A stretch of DNA of 64,000 bases, taken from positions 2,728,001-2,792,000 of the forward strand of contig CBDIDO010000003.1 of the NCBI GenBank assembly GCA_965277735.1, in the 5' to 3' direction. The first letter of the stretch is position 1. Each line of letters starts with the position of its first letter. The position numbers and the translations under genes are program-made. Source of the stretch: RH-AL1 sp965277735 (GTDB taxonomy: Bacteria; Pseudomonadota; Alphaproteobacteria; Rhizobiales; Beijerinckiaceae). The notes below the pieces were generated by a model. It did not search any database, was not told where the DNA came from, and saw only the letters and a list, made by a program, of their open reading frames with translations. Positions 55,412-64,000 of the stretch are shown in pieces.

Positions 55412-56830
55412 GTGAGACGCATGCGCCGCTGCAAGATCGTTGCGACGCTGGGGCCGGTCTCGACGCCCGACGAGATGCTGGCGAAGCTCTTCGCCGCCGG
55501 CGTCGACATGTTCCGAATCAACATGAGCCACACCGCGCATGACGATCTGCGCGCACGCGTCTTCGCGCTGCGCGAGGTCGCCAAGCGCTACAGCCGCCCC
55601 GTCGCGGTGCTTTGCGACCTGCAAGGGCCGAAGCTGCGCGTCGGCACGTTTGCGCAGACCTCGGTGCGCCTCGAGATCGGCGACACGTTCGCGCTCGACG
55701 ACGACGAGACGCCGGGCGACGCGACGCGCGTCTTCCTGCCGCATCCCGAGATCCGCGAGGCGCTGAAGGCCGGCGACACCGTGCTCATCGACGACGGCAA
55801 GGTCCGCCTGCACGTGCTCGAGAGCGACGGCAAGCGCGCGACCTGCGAGGTCGACGTCGCCGGCATCGTGTCGAACCGCAAGGGCGTCAGCCTGCCCGAC
55901 ACCGAGATCGCCGTCTCGGCGATGACGCCCAAGGATCACGCAGACCTGCAGGCCGCGCTCGAGATCGGGGTCGACTGGATCGCCGCCTCGTTCGTGCAGC
56001 GGCCCGAGGACGTCGCCGAGATCTTGAAGATCGTCGACGGGCGCGCGCTTGTCATGTCGAAGATCGAGAAGCCGCAGGCGCTCACCAAGCTCGACGAGAT
56101 CATCGCGCTCTCCGACGGCCTGATGGTCGCGCGCGGCGACCTCGGAGTCGAGATGCCGCTCGAGAAGGTGCCCGGCATCCAGAAGCGCATCACGCGGCGC
56201 TGCCGCCGCCAGGGCAAGCCCGTCGTCGTGGCGACCCAGATGCTCGAATCGATGATCTCCTCGCCGGTGCCGACCCGCGCCGAAGTCTCGGACGTCGCGC
56301 AGGCGGTGTTCGAGGGCGCCGACGCGATCATGCTCTCGGCCGAGAGCGCCGTCGGCAAGTTTCCTATCGAGGCGGTGTCGATGATGAACCGCATCGCCGT
56401 CGAGGTCGAAAACGACCAGGTCTATCGCTCGATCATCAACGCCCAGCGCCCCGAGCCCGAGCCGACGGCGGCCGACGCCATCGCCATCGCCGCCCGCGAC
56501 ATGGGCGAGACGGTCGAGATCAAGGCCATCGTCGCCTGGACCGCTTCGGGCGCCACCGCCTTCCGCGTCGCCCGCGAACGCGTCGGGCCGCCGATCATCG
56601 CGCTGACGCCCTATGTCGACACGGCGCGCCGGCTCTCCGTGGTCTGGGGTGTCCACCCCTGCGTCACCAAGGACGCGGAAGACGTCGACGACATGGTCGA
56701 TCGCGCCTGCAAGGCGGCGGTCGAGGAGGGCTTCGCCTCGGCCGGAGACCGGATCATCGTCATCGGCGGCGTGCCGTTCGGCGAGCGCGGGGGCACCAAC
56801 ATGATGCGGATCGCGCAGATCAAGGGCTGA
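55412..56830 (+). CDS. pyk: Pyruvate kinase
   Basis: 472 residues from GTG 55412, with AGGAGG seven bases upstream. Type II pyruvate kinase features: CKIVATLGPVS at the N-terminus, FRINMSHTAHDD, CDLQGPKLRVG, the active-site region IEKPQALTKLDEI followed by ARGDLGVEMPLEKVP, and a C-terminal regulatory domain ending near GGVPFGERGGTNMMRI. It converts PEP and ADP to pyruvate and ATP, and competes with Ppc for PEP. It is preceded by DUF1036 in one operon; the downstream TPR gene starts 51 bases later. Confidence 0.96.
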   Translation: MRRMRRCKIVATLGPVSTPDEMLAKLFAAGVDMFRINMSHTAHDDLRARVFALREVAKRYSRPVAVLCDLQGPKLRVGTFAQTSVRLEIGDTFALDDDETPGDATRVFLPHPEIREALKAGDTVLIDDGKVRLHVLESDGKRATCEVDVAGIVSNRKGVSLPDTEIAVSAMTPKDHADLQAALEIGVDWIAASFVQRPEDVAEILKIVDGRALVMSKIEKPQALTKLDEIIALSDGLMVARGDLGVEMPLEKVPGIQKRITRRCRRQGKPVVVATQMLESMISSPVPTRAEVSDVAQAVFEGADAIMLSAESAVGKFPIEAVSMMNRIAVEVENDQVYRSIINAQRPEPEPTAADAIAIAARDMGETVEIKAIVAWTASGATAFRVARERVGPPIIALTPYVDTARRLSVVWGVHPCVTKDAEDVDDMVDRACKAAVEEGFASAGDRIIVIGGVPFGERGGTNMMRIAQIKG

Positions 56831-56881
56831 CGCAGCCCGCCCCTTCTTACCCCTCCTGCGCGGCTGTGCTACCGCGTCCGC

Positions 56882-58360
56882 ATGCGGATAAAGGATGCTG
56901 TGTTACGGCGCGTCGCCATGCCGGCGTGGCTTCGCGACAGCCGACTCGGCGCACGGCCGACGGCGCGGATCGTACGCTGGCTGATCGACGCGCGTCAGTT
57001 CGACGAGGCCGACGCACTGCTCGAGGCCGCCCGCCCCGCGCACCCCGACGATCCGCGTCTCGCCACCGCCCACGCCCTCTCCGCGCATTCCCGCGGCTTC
57101 TATCGCGAGGCCGTGACGCGCTGGACCCATGCGCGCGACATCGGCGCCGCGGAGCCCTTCGCCGCCGCCTGCCTGGCGGCGAACCTCAGGATGCTTGGCG
57201 ACCATGCTGCCGCGCAGGCGCTGATCGACGACGCCCTCGCCCGCTATCCCGATGACCTCATGGCGCTGACCGAGGCGGCGCGCCTCGCCAGCGACCGCAA
57301 CCGTCCGAAGGACGCCGCGGCCTTCTGGCTTCGCGCCATCAAGCGCGCCAGGCCCCATGCCGACTGGCTGCAGGGCTACGGGCAGAGCCTATTCTTCGCC
57401 GGCGACGTCGAGCGGGCGACGCGGGTGCTCGCCTCGGCGCGGCGTCAGCACCCCAGACACCGCGGCCTGATCGCCGCCGAGGGTGCGATCGCCGTGGCCT
57501 GCCAGGACTGGACGAAGGCGATCGCCTTCTGGACCGAGTACCGCCGCCGCTTTCCGGACGACGCGACGGGATGGGAGCAACTCGGCATTGCGGTGCAGGG
57601 CGCGCGGATGGGCGAGGCGGCGGACGAGCGGGCGCTCGCGCCGGTACAGGTCGACATCGCCGTCCTCGACGACGAGCCGATGCGCCGCCTCGTCATGGGC
57701 TTCGAAAGCCTCGGCGACAGCTGCGAGATGGGCCTGGTGCAACGACGGTTTGGCGCCGAACCACTCGGTCTCCTGCGCTGGAACGACGTCAGCCTCGACA
57801 ATCTGATCGCCGCCCTCAACAACAGCTTCGCGGGCATGGGCGAGCCCGACAACACGACGATGATGACGGCGGCAAACGGCGAGCTGTTCGTCAAGGATCG
57901 CCGCTGGTCGCTCGGCATGCACACGTTTTTGCGCGCGGGCCACGTCGACGCCGACGACGTCTACAAGAAGATGTGCCGCCGCATCGTCTATCTGCGCGGC
58001 AAGCTCATCGAGGATCTCGCAGCGGCGGAGAAGATCTTCGTCTATCGCTCGCCGACGATCGACGCCGACGGGCTTCGGCGCCTGCATCGCGCGCTGCGCG
58101 CGCATGGCCCGGTGATCCTGCTTGGCGTGCAGCCGGTGCTGACGACGGCGACCGCGTTCCCGGGCCGTCCAGTCGGCGAGGTCGACCAGCTCGACGAGGG
58201 GCTCTACGTCGGCTTCCTCGCGCATCCCGGCGTGGATGCGCTCGGCAACTGGAATATCGCCTTCGACACCTGGACCGGGCTCTTCGCCAAGGTCCTGGAG
58301 CAAGCGCGCGGCCGATCGGCCGTCGGGACCGGCCCCGACGCCAGCCGTATCAGGGCGTAG
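56882..58360 (+). CDS. TPR protein with DUF1796-like C-terminal domain (copy A)
   Basis: 492 residues. Residues about 30-240 are tetratricopeptide-like helical pairs (ARQFDEADALLEAARPAHPDD and similar). Residues 270-480 hold a separate domain: GFESLGDSCEMGLVQRRFGAEPLGLLRWND with Cys281, SLDNLIAALNNSF, then DRRWSLGMHTF with His347, and KMCRRIVYLRGKLI followed by KIFVYRSP. This layout resembles DUF1796, a predicted papain-like cysteine peptidase family. The catalytic reading is inferred. A paralogue with the same architecture lies at 59847-61361, and an orphan methyltransferase between them on the other strand. No signal peptide. Confidence 0.72.
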   Translation: MRIKDAVLRRVAMPAWLRDSRLGARPTARIVRWLIDARQFDEADALLEAARPAHPDDPRLATAHALSAHSRGFYREAVTRWTHARDIGAAEPFAAACLAANLRMLGDHAAAQALIDDALARYPDDLMALTEAARLASDRNRPKDAAAFWLRAIKRARPHADWLQGYGQSLFFAGDVERATRVLASARRQHPRHRGLIAAEGAIAVACQDWTKAIAFWTEYRRRFPDDATGWEQLGIAVQGARMGEAADERALAPVQVDIAVLDDEPMRRLVMGFESLGDSCEMGLVQRRFGAEPLGLLRWNDVSLDNLIAALNNSFAGMGEPDNTTMMTAANGELFVKDRRWSLGMHTFLRAGHVDADDVYKKMCRRIVYLRGKLIEDLAAAEKIFVYRSPTIDADGLRRLHRALRAHGPVILLGVQPVLTTATAFPGRPVGEVDQLDEGLYVGFLAHPGVDALGNWNIAFDTWTGLFAKVLEQARGRSAVGTGPDASRIRA

Positions 58361-59771
58361 GAGCGCTTCCCAACACGACCTTGGCTTTGCCGCGGCCGCC
58401 GAGCGCGGCGTCGAGGCTCGCCTGCAGATCGCGACGGAGGCGGCTGGCGAGATCGTCGCCGAGCGGGTCGTTGGTCGGCATCGCCACGTGTGGCGGGGCG
58501 GGCCAGCGCGCCGCCACGCCGGGGCGGCGCAACAGGGCATCGAAGCGCCCCTCCGGCGAGCCGGACGTGAAGCGCAGCTCCACCGCATAGCCCCGCGCCG
58601 CCGTCGCGTGTGCGAGCGCGCTCGGCTCGATCGCGGCAGGATCTGCGGCGATATCGAGGGCGGCGAGCGGCGTCTCCGGCGCCGCATCCGCCACGGCGCG
58701 CGACAGCGCCGCGTCGCGGGCGAGGCGTGCGTTGGCGAGATTGCAGAACGCGACCGCCTCTGGCCGCTCCTCGTGGAGCCGTGCGAGGATGTCGGCGAGC
58801 GTGCCGCCCGGTACCACCGGCGCCGGCTGCTCCTCTGGAACGTCAAGGCGCAGGATCGCGTCGTAGCGGTAGCCGGACAGCTCGTGGTCGGCCGCCGCGG
58901 GCTTCAGCGAGAAGGTGATGGCACCAAGCCGTGGCAGCGCCGTACCGAGCCCGACGAGATAGGCCGGGTCGATCGCAAGCTCGCGTGCGAGCCCGAGGAC
59001 GGCGACGGCGTCCGCCCGGACCTTCGCGACGGTCGCGCCCGCCTCTGCACGCGCGGCGGCGACATTGGTCGCGCGCATCGGCAGGAGGGCCGCCGCGCGC
59101 AAATCGCCGAGGAAGACGGCGCCGCCCAGGGCGAGCCGCGTCACGACCGCCGTGAGCACGCGCTCGAGATAGGGCGCGTCAGGGAAATACTGGACGACGG
59201 AGTTCATCACCGCGAGGTCGCCGCCGCCCGGCACCAGCTCGCTGAGCCCGTCGAGGTCGTGCGCCGCGCATTGGGCGAGCCGCACATGCGACAGCTCGGG
59301 CCGCGTCGCGACCCAGGCGGCGAGCGAGGCGATGGCCTCGCTGGAGAGGTCGAGGCCGAAATAGGTGCGGCCGCCCGGTGCCAGAGCTGCGGCGACGAGC
59401 CCGACCCCGCAGCCGATCTCGATGACGCGCTCATGCGGCACGCTGCGCATCAGTGACAGCGCGTCGTCGAGCCAGATCTGCATGCGTTCGTTTGAGATCG
59501 CTTCGCCAGTGAAGCCCGAGACCCAGGCATCGAAGTTCGGCGGCCTGACCTCGCGGTCCCAGCGGTAGCTGCGGTCGTAGACCATCTGCCATTGCTTGAG
59601 GATGCGCGTCTCGAGCGCGGCATGCGCCGCCGCCCGCTCGGCGGCGACCCAGGTCGGCGCGGGCGTCAGCACGATCTCGAGGCTGCCGTCCGCCTCGTGG
59701 ATCGCAAAGGTCGCGACCCGCGCATCCCTCCCCAGGAACGCCTCGGCCGTGCCACGCAACGCGTCGTCCAT
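58350..59771 (-). CDS. Free-standing methyltransferase resembling NRPS-embedded methyltransferase domains
   Basis: 473 residues. SAM-binding motif I VIEIGCGVGLVAAAL at about 116-130 is preceded by EISNERM-type text (SNERMQIWLDDAL) and followed by NSVVQYFPDAPYLERVL, the typical strings of methylation domains inserted in nonribosomal peptide synthetase adenylation modules. The later block DHELSGYRYDAILRL (about 296-309) and the end NDPLGDDLASRLRRDLQASL parallel the adenylation-domain tail that follows such inserts. No NRPS is present. Its 3' end overlaps copy A of the TPR gene by 11 bases, and its start faces copy B with a 75-base gap. Confidence 0.75.
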   Translation of the reverse strand: MDDALRGTAEAFLGRDARVATFAIHEADGSLEIVLTPAPTWVAAERAAAHAALETRILKQWQMVYDRSYRWDREVRPPNFDAWVSGFTGEAISNERMQIWLDDALSLMRSVPHERVIEIGCGVGLVAAALAPGGRTYFGLDLSSEAIASLAAWVATRPELSHVRLAQCAAHDLDGLSELVPGGGDLAVMNSVVQYFPDAPYLERVLTAVVTRLALGGAVFLGDLRAAALLPMRATNVAAARAEAGATVAKVRADAVAVLGLARELAIDPAYLVGLGTALPRLGAITFSLKPAAADHELSGYRYDAILRLDVPEEQPAPVVPGGTLADILARLHEERPEAVAFCNLANARLARDAALSRAVADAAPETPLAALDIAADPAAIEPSALAHATAARGYAVELRFTSGSPEGRFDALLRRPGVAARWPAPPHVAMPTNDPLGDDLASRLRRDLQASLDAALGGRGKAKVVLGSAPTP

Positions 59772-59846
59772 CGCAGCTCCAGGCGGTCGGGTGCCTCGCC
59801 GCGCGCTCTATGCTAGGGACCGGCGCCTTACAAGCCGAGCCAAATT

Positions 59847-61361
59847 TTGCCGCTCTCGCCCAAATGCCTGCCCCTCGGCGCCAAGCTCGCGCTCTATCGC
59901 CTGATCCGCCGCCGCGCGTCGCGTGCCGCCGCCCCGCTCGATCCGGCGTCGGTCGATCCGGCGACAGCGGGCTGGCGCACGACCCTTGCCGACGGCATCG
60001 CATTGGTCCGTGCGGGGCGATGGGCCGACGCCGATGCGTTGCTGGCGCGCGGTCTCGCGATCTTTCCCGGCGATCCCGGCCTTCTGATCGAGCACGCGCT
60101 CGCGGCCGACGGCGCCGGGCGCCATCGCGAGGCGATCCCTCGCTGGAAGGTCGCCCTCGCCGCGGCGCCGGGCGAAGCCCTCTGCTATTTCAGTTTGACG
60201 CCACACTTACGTGAGATCGGCGAGACCGACGAGGCCCGGTCCGTCATCGAGGCCGCACGACGGCGTTTCCCGAAGAATCCGAGCGTCCTTGCCGAGGCGG
60301 GCCGCGTCGCCGAGGCAGAGGCGCGCTTTGCCGATGCGGCGCACCTCTTCGGCACGCTCGTCCGCCGCCGCGACCCGCACCCCGACTGGCTGCGCGGCCA
60401 CGCGCATGCGCTCATCGTACTCGGGCGCTTCGCCGAGGCCGAGGCCGCCGTCGCCACCGCGCTCGCGCGCCATCCCGAGTCGCAGATTCTGCTCGCGGTC
60501 GAAGGCATCCTTGCCTCGTCGCGCGAAAACTGGCCGAAAGCCGTCACCCTTTGGGCCGTCTACCGCCGCCGCTTCCCCGACGACCGCACCGGCTGGGAGC
60601 ATCACGGCCGTGCCGTTCAGGGCGCCCTTCTGGACGCGCAGGAGGCCAGCCACGCCGAGCCGGCCATCTTGTCAGCCCCGCTCAAGATCGACGTCGTCGA
60701 GGACGAGGCGATCCGCAGCCTGATGCTCGGCTTCGAGAGTATCGGCGACAGCTGCGAGTTCGGCTCGGTGCAGCGCCGCTACGCCGCCGAGCCGCTCGGC
60801 CTGCTGCGCTGGAACGACGTCAAGCTCGACGATCTGCTTGCGGCGCTGGCGCATCGCTTCGAGGGCATGGGCCAGCCCGAGCACACCGAGATGCCGGTGA
60901 TCGGCAACGGCGAGTACACGATCAGGGACAAACGCTGGTCGCTTTGGATGCATACCTTCTTGTTCGAGGGGCAGACCGATCCCGCCGCGCTCTACCCGAA
61001 GATGTGCCGGCGCGTCGCCTGGCTGCGCGACAAACTCGTCGCCGATCTGGAAGCAGCAGAGAAGATATTCGTCTATCGCTCGCCGGGCATCGACCAGGGC
61101 CGTCTCGCCACGCTGCACGCGGCACTTGAAGCCTACGGCCCGATCCGGCTGCTCGCCGTGCAGCCGGCCACCGCCGCGTGCGAGACGCCGGGCGCACCGG
61201 GCGAGATCGTCGCGCTCGGCGAGCGCCGCTGGATGGGTTTTTTGAGCCGCCTCGGCGTCGCCGACGGCAATTATTGGGACATCGCATTCCACGAGTGGGT
61301 CGCGATCTGCCGCGCGACAGAAGCCGCGACTAGATCCCCTCCCCCTCCACCTGAACGGTGA
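59847..61361 (+). CDS. TPR protein with DUF1796-like C-terminal domain (copy B)
   Basis: 504 residues from TTG 59847 (LPLSPKCLPLGAKLAL). The N-terminal 260 residues are TPR-like (AGRWADADALLARGLAIFPGD, RFAEAEAAVATALARHPES). The C-terminal domain mirrors copy A: GFESIGDSCEFGSVQRRYAA with Cys303, LGLLRWNDVKLDDLLAAL, DKRWSLWMHTF with His369, KMCRRVAWLRDKLV and KIFVYRSPGID. Conservation of the Cys, His and flanking residues while the TPR part diverges argues that the C-terminal domain is the functional centre. It is divergent from the methyltransferase gene. Cytoplasmic as far as visible. Confidence 0.72.
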   Translation: MPLSPKCLPLGAKLALYRLIRRRASRAAAPLDPASVDPATAGWRTTLADGIALVRAGRWADADALLARGLAIFPGDPGLLIEHALAADGAGRHREAIPRWKVALAAAPGEALCYFSLTPHLREIGETDEARSVIEAARRRFPKNPSVLAEAGRVAEAEARFADAAHLFGTLVRRRDPHPDWLRGHAHALIVLGRFAEAEAAVATALARHPESQILLAVEGILASSRENWPKAVTLWAVYRRRFPDDRTGWEHHGRAVQGALLDAQEASHAEPAILSAPLKIDVVEDEAIRSLMLGFESIGDSCEFGSVQRRYAAEPLGLLRWNDVKLDDLLAALAHRFEGMGQPEHTEMPVIGNGEYTIRDKRWSLWMHTFLFEGQTDPAALYPKMCRRVAWLRDKLVADLEAAEKIFVYRSPGIDQGRLATLHAALEAYGPIRLLAVQPATAACETPGAPGEIVALGERRWMGFLSRLGVADGNYWDIAFHEWVAICRATEAATRSPPPPPER

Positions 61362-62202
61362 GCTTGTCGACGACCTGCTGGATGTCCGGCTGATGCGGAT
61401 AGATCGAGAGCGCGCGGCGGTAGACCTCGAGCGCCTGCTTGTCGAAGCCGGTGCGCTGCAGGATCATCGCCATGCCCTCGATCGCACCGAAATGCTTGGG
61501 CTCGAGCTTGAGCACGTGCTCTACATCTTGCATCGAGCCGTCGAGGTCGCCTTTCGCGAAGCGCACGCTCGCGCGCTTGTTCCACGCCTCGGCCCAGTTC
61601 GGTTGGATCAGCACCAGCTTGTCGAGGAGCTGCGCGGCGAGGTCGAGATTCTTGGTCTGGATCGAGACGACCGCGCGCTGCATGAGCAGATTCGCCGTGT
61701 CGGAGCCGGTCCGCATCCAGATCGCCGAGATCAGCCCGGCGAGACCCTTGGCCTCCTCGGTATCGTTGGCCACGGCGAGCTTGCCATAAAGCTCGTCGAG
61801 CGTGTGGCGGCGCGCGAAGGCGAGCGGCGGGTGCGGCGCCAGCGCCTTGCGGATCGCCTCGGCGCGCTCGGCCGGGGTCGGAACCTTCTTCGGCGGCGCT
61901 GCGGCGTGGCGCGGCGGCATGCCCTGCATGCCAGGACTCGGGATAACGCCGCCCGGCCCCACGACCATGCCGCCGTCGGGCCGGCCGGGCATCATGCCGT
62001 TAGCGTTGTTCTGAGGCGGCGCACCATCCGGCGGATGATAGACATGCACGCCGGGCGGCATCCGGATGTCCGGCATGCCAGGCAGCTTCAGCACCTCGCC
62101 GGCGCCGGGCTGCACCTCGTCACTCTCCGCCCGTGCCAGCGGCGGCGCAAAGGCGAAAGCCGCAGCGAGGAGAGCGGCGAGACAACGGGTGCGCGAGACC
62201 AT
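61330..62202 (-). CDS. Exported TPR-repeat protein
   Basis: 290 residues. A signal peptide (CLAALLAAAFAFAPPLARA) is followed by about 90 Pro/Gly/Met-rich residues (MPPGVHVYHPPDGAPP, MMPGRPDGGMVVGPGG) and then TPR units from about residue 150: ANLLMQRAVVSIQTKNLDLAAQLLDKLVLIQPN, AWNKRASVRFAKGDLDGSMQDVEHVLKLEP, GMAMILQRTGFDKQALEVYRRALSIYP. It is a periplasmic scaffold by inference. Its 3' end overlaps copy B of the TPR/DUF1796-like gene by 32 bases on the opposite strand, so genome context is compact. The partner is unknown. Confidence 0.82.
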   Translation of the reverse strand: MVSRTRCLAALLAAAFAFAPPLARAESDEVQPGAGEVLKLPGMPDIRMPPGVHVYHPPDGAPPQNNANGMMPGRPDGGMVVGPGGVIPSPGMQGMPPRHAAAPPKKVPTPAERAEAIRKALAPHPPLAFARRHTLDELYGKLAVANDTEEAKGLAGLISAIWMRTGSDTANLLMQRAVVSIQTKNLDLAAQLLDKLVLIQPNWAEAWNKRASVRFAKGDLDGSMQDVEHVLKLEPKHFGAIEGMAMILQRTGFDKQALEVYRRALSIYPHQPDIQQVVDKLTVQVEGEGI

Positions 62203-62248
62203 GCCCGCAGGCTAGGATGAAGCCGCGAAAACGTCAAAGCGGCACGAC

Positions 62249-62275
62249 GCCCCTCTCCGGCAGGCGGAGAGGGGC
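62249..62275 (-). terminator. Terminator of the molybdopterin-binding dehydrogenase gene
   Basis: Perfect eleven-base stem GCCCCTCTCCG / CGGAGAGGGGC with a five-base loop, ten bases past the minus-strand stop at 62285. The stem is very strong. The following bases (GTCGTGCCGCTTT) give only a weak T run. Confidence 0.6.
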
Positions 62276-62284
62276 GCTGCATGC

Positions 62285-64000
62285 TTACGCGTTCTGGGCC
62301 TGATGGCCGACCGGCAGCTCGCGGATGCGACGTCCGGTGGCGGCGAAGATCGCGTTGGTGATCGCCGGTGCGACCGGCGGCACGCCGGGCTCGCCGACAC
62401 CGCCGAGCGGCATGTGCCAATCGTCGTGTGGGACGATGTGCACGTTGACGATCTTCGGCGCCGCATCGATGCGCAGGATCTCGTAGCCGTCGAAATTGTT
62501 CTGGACGGCCTTGCCGCCCTTGAACGTGATCTTCGACATCAGCGAGAGGCCCATGCCCATCACGACGGCGCCCTCCAATTGCGACCTGACGCGCTCCGGG
62601 TTGACTACCGGACCGCAATCGACCGCGATGTCGACACGCTTGATCACCACCTTGCCCTTCTCGTCGACCGCGACCTCGCAGGCGACCGACGTGTAGGTGA
62701 CGAAGGAATAGTGCCCGGCGATGCCGAGGCCCGATCCCTTGGGCATCTCACGTCCCCAGCCGATGGCCTTCGCCGCCACGTCGATCACGTTGCGCAGGCG
62801 CCCCGTGTCGATCGGGTAGAGCTTCGGATCTTCGCCGTGGTTCCACGGGTCGCCGAGGGCAGTCGGATCGAGGACCCGCGCCGGACCGATGACGTCGAGC
62901 AGGTAGTCCTTCTGATCGCGCCCCGCCGCGGCGGCGCATTCGGCGACGAAGCTCTGCACGGCGAATGCGTGCGGAATGTTGGAGACCGAACGGAACCAGC
63001 CGATCCGCACATGCGCGTCGGCAGCCGGGTTTTCCATCCTTACGTTCGGGATGGCATAGGGCAGATTGACGAGCCCCATGCCGAGCTCGAACGGCATCTC
63101 GTGGTCGGCGCCCGCGGCGAAGATCGAACCGATCGTCGGCGCTGCGGAGCGGTGCAGCCACGCGATCGGCATCCCCTTCTCGTCGAGCCCCGCCTCGAGG
63201 TGCTCGGCAGACACGGTGTGGTAATAGCCGTGATGGATGTCGTCCTCACGCGTCCACAAGAGCTTGACCGGCTTGCCGGCGGCCTTGGCGCAGAGCGCGG
63301 CCTCTACGCAGAAGTCGGGCTTCGACTTGCGACCGAATCCCCCGCCGAGCAGCGTGACATTAACCTTCACCTTGTCGTCGGAAAGGCCGAGCCGCTTGGC
63401 GACGTTGTCGTGCGCCGCCTGCGGCGACTGCACGCAGGACCACAGTTCGCAGGAGCCATCATCCTTGACGTGCGCGATGGCGGCCGGCGTCTCCATCGGC
63501 GCCTGCACCAGATGCGGGATGTAATAGTCCGCGCTCACCCGCTTCGCCGCCTTCGCCATGGCTGCGTCGACGTCGCCGTTGCTGCGCACCACCTTGCCAG
63601 GCGCCTGGGACGCGGCGACGAGCGTCTTGCGATACGCCTCGGAATCGTAGTCCGCGTTCGGACCCTCGTCCCAGACGATCTTCAGGGCCTCGCGCCCCTT
63701 CATCGCCGCCCAGGTGTTGGTCGCGATCACCGCCACGCCGCCGAGCGGCTGGAACTTGACCGGGGCCACCGCGGGATCGATGTGAAGCGTCTTGACGACG
63801 CCCGGCACCTTGAGCGTCTCGGAATCATCGACGCTCTTCACCGTGCCGCCGAACACGGGGCAGCGCGCCACGACGGCGTGCAGCATGCCGTCGAGCTTGT
63901 GATCCATCCCGTAGATCGCGCGGCCCGTCGTGATGTCGAAACCATCGTAGAGCCCGACATTGCCCTTGCCGATGTAGCGGAAGTCGGCGGGGTCCTTCAG
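62285..64000 (-). CDS. Molybdopterin-binding subunit of a xanthine/aldehyde dehydrogenase-family enzyme (5' end outside window)
   Basis: The frame is open to the right edge, giving 571 residues of the C-terminal part. Sequence such as MLHAVVARCPVFGGTVKSVDD, NVTLLGGGFGRKSKPDF, LDVIGPARVLDP, VAVDCGPVVNPERVRSQLEGAVVMGMGLSL and PLGGVGEPGVPPVAPAITNAIFAATG belongs to the large, molybdenum-cofactor-binding subunit of the isoquinoline 1-oxidoreductase (IorB) type. The conserved GVGEPG active-site Glu loop is intact. Such enzymes hydroxylate aldehydes or N-heterocycles, usually in the periplasm with a separate 2Fe-2S subunit, which would lie upstream outside the window. Confidence 0.9.
   Translation of the reverse strand: MKDPADFRYIGKGNVGLYDGFDITTGRAIYGMDHKLDGMLHAVVARCPVFGGTVKSVDDSETLKVPGVVKTLHIDPAVAPVKFQPLGGVAVIATNTWAAMKGREALKIVWDEGPNADYDSEAYRKTLVAASQAPGKVVRSNGDVDAAMAKAAKRVSADYYIPHLVQAPMETPAAIAHVKDDGSCELWSCVQSPQAAHDNVAKRLGLSDDKVKVNVTLLGGGFGRKSKPDFCVEAALCAKAAGKPVKLLWTREDDIHHGYYHTVSAEHLEAGLDEKGMPIAWLHRSAAPTIGSIFAAGADHEMPFELGMGLVNLPYAIPNVRMENPAADAHVRIGWFRSVSNIPHAFAVQSFVAECAAAAGRDQKDYLLDVIGPARVLDPTALGDPWNHGEDPKLYPIDTGRLRNVIDVAAKAIGWGREMPKGSGLGIAGHYSFVTYTSVACEVAVDEKGKVVIKRVDIAVDCGPVVNPERVRSQLEGAVVMGMGLSLMSKITFKGGKAVQNNFDGYEILRIDAAPKIVNVHIVPHDDWHMPLGGVGEPGVPPVAPAITNAIFAATGRRIRELPVGHQAQNA

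Overview
The window is GC-rich, densely coded DNA from an alphaproteobacterial chromosome. The best fit is a member of Hyphomicrobiales (Rhizobiales), perhaps near Beijerinckiaceae or Methylobacterium-like genera. Indicators are the Mfd, PccA/PccB, PEP carboxylase, DUF2312 (GapR-type), DUF1036, DUF192 and BBP2-type outer membrane proteins, frequent GTG and TTG starts, and ATGA/GTGA operon junctions. I found no rRNA, tRNA, CRISPR array, insertion sequence or prophage. Mobile or decayed material is limited to a toxin-type gene tail at the left edge, a frameshifted PIN-domain remnant and a headless cytochrome-like fragment.

Layout. 0-4.2 kb: AbiEii-type toxin tail, mfd, decayed vapC. 4.2-12.4 kb: pccA and pccB (propionyl/acetyl-CoA carboxylase) around an unknown gene, a small membrane protein, then ppc. 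12.4-15.4 kb: two related tiny exported proteins, each with its own terminator, a YaiI/DUF188 protein, a CxxCH remnant, a DUF192 protein and a double cold-shock-domain protein. 15.6-19.2 kb: an SGNH hydrolase facing a SxtJ / DUF5989 / carbamoyltransferase operon. 19.4-25.6 kb: a DUF1127-like mini-gene, DEAD-box helicase, membrane acyltransferase, Nudix hydrolase, an orphan Rieske protein and an amidase. 25.7-34.2 kb: DUF3311 plus sodium/solute symporter, a hydrolase, an aldo/keto reductase and a complete branched-chain-amino-acid-type ABC transporter (livHMGF plus binding protein). 34.3-39.9 kb: a porin, an N-acyltransferase/HIT pair, a His-rich PadR regulator with a perfect palindromic operator, and a secreted phospholipase-A2-like protein.

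39.9-45.5 kb holds a sulfatase-like gene divergent from a tight five-gene operon: unknown basic protein, secreted LpqC-type esterase, acyl carrier protein, AlkP-superfamily phosphohydrolase, alpha/beta hydrolase. 45.6-48.5 kb is a sulfur-scavenging cassette (msuE-sfnG-sfnB). 48.8-53.9 kb has a sugar epimerase, TspO, a glycosyltransferase, an outer-membrane beta-barrel, an EF-hand protein and a GapR-type protein. 54-61.4 kb runs from N-formylglutamate amidohydrolase and DUF1036 to pyk, then two paralogous TPR proteins with a DUF1796-like C-terminal domain that flank a free-standing methyltransferase resembling those embedded in nonribosomal peptide synthetases. The window ends with a periplasmic TPR protein and the 3' part of a molybdopterin-binding aldehyde/xanthine-dehydrogenase-type subunit.

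The strongest candidates for undescribed biology are the ACP/AlkP/hydrolase operon (40.9-45.5 kb), the DUF1796-like pair around an orphan NRPS-type methyltransferase (56.9-61.4 kb), and the SxtJ/DUF5989/carbamoyltransferase unit with its facing SGNH hydrolase (15.6-19.2 kb). All assignments come from reading the sequence and recalling family motifs. No database search was run.
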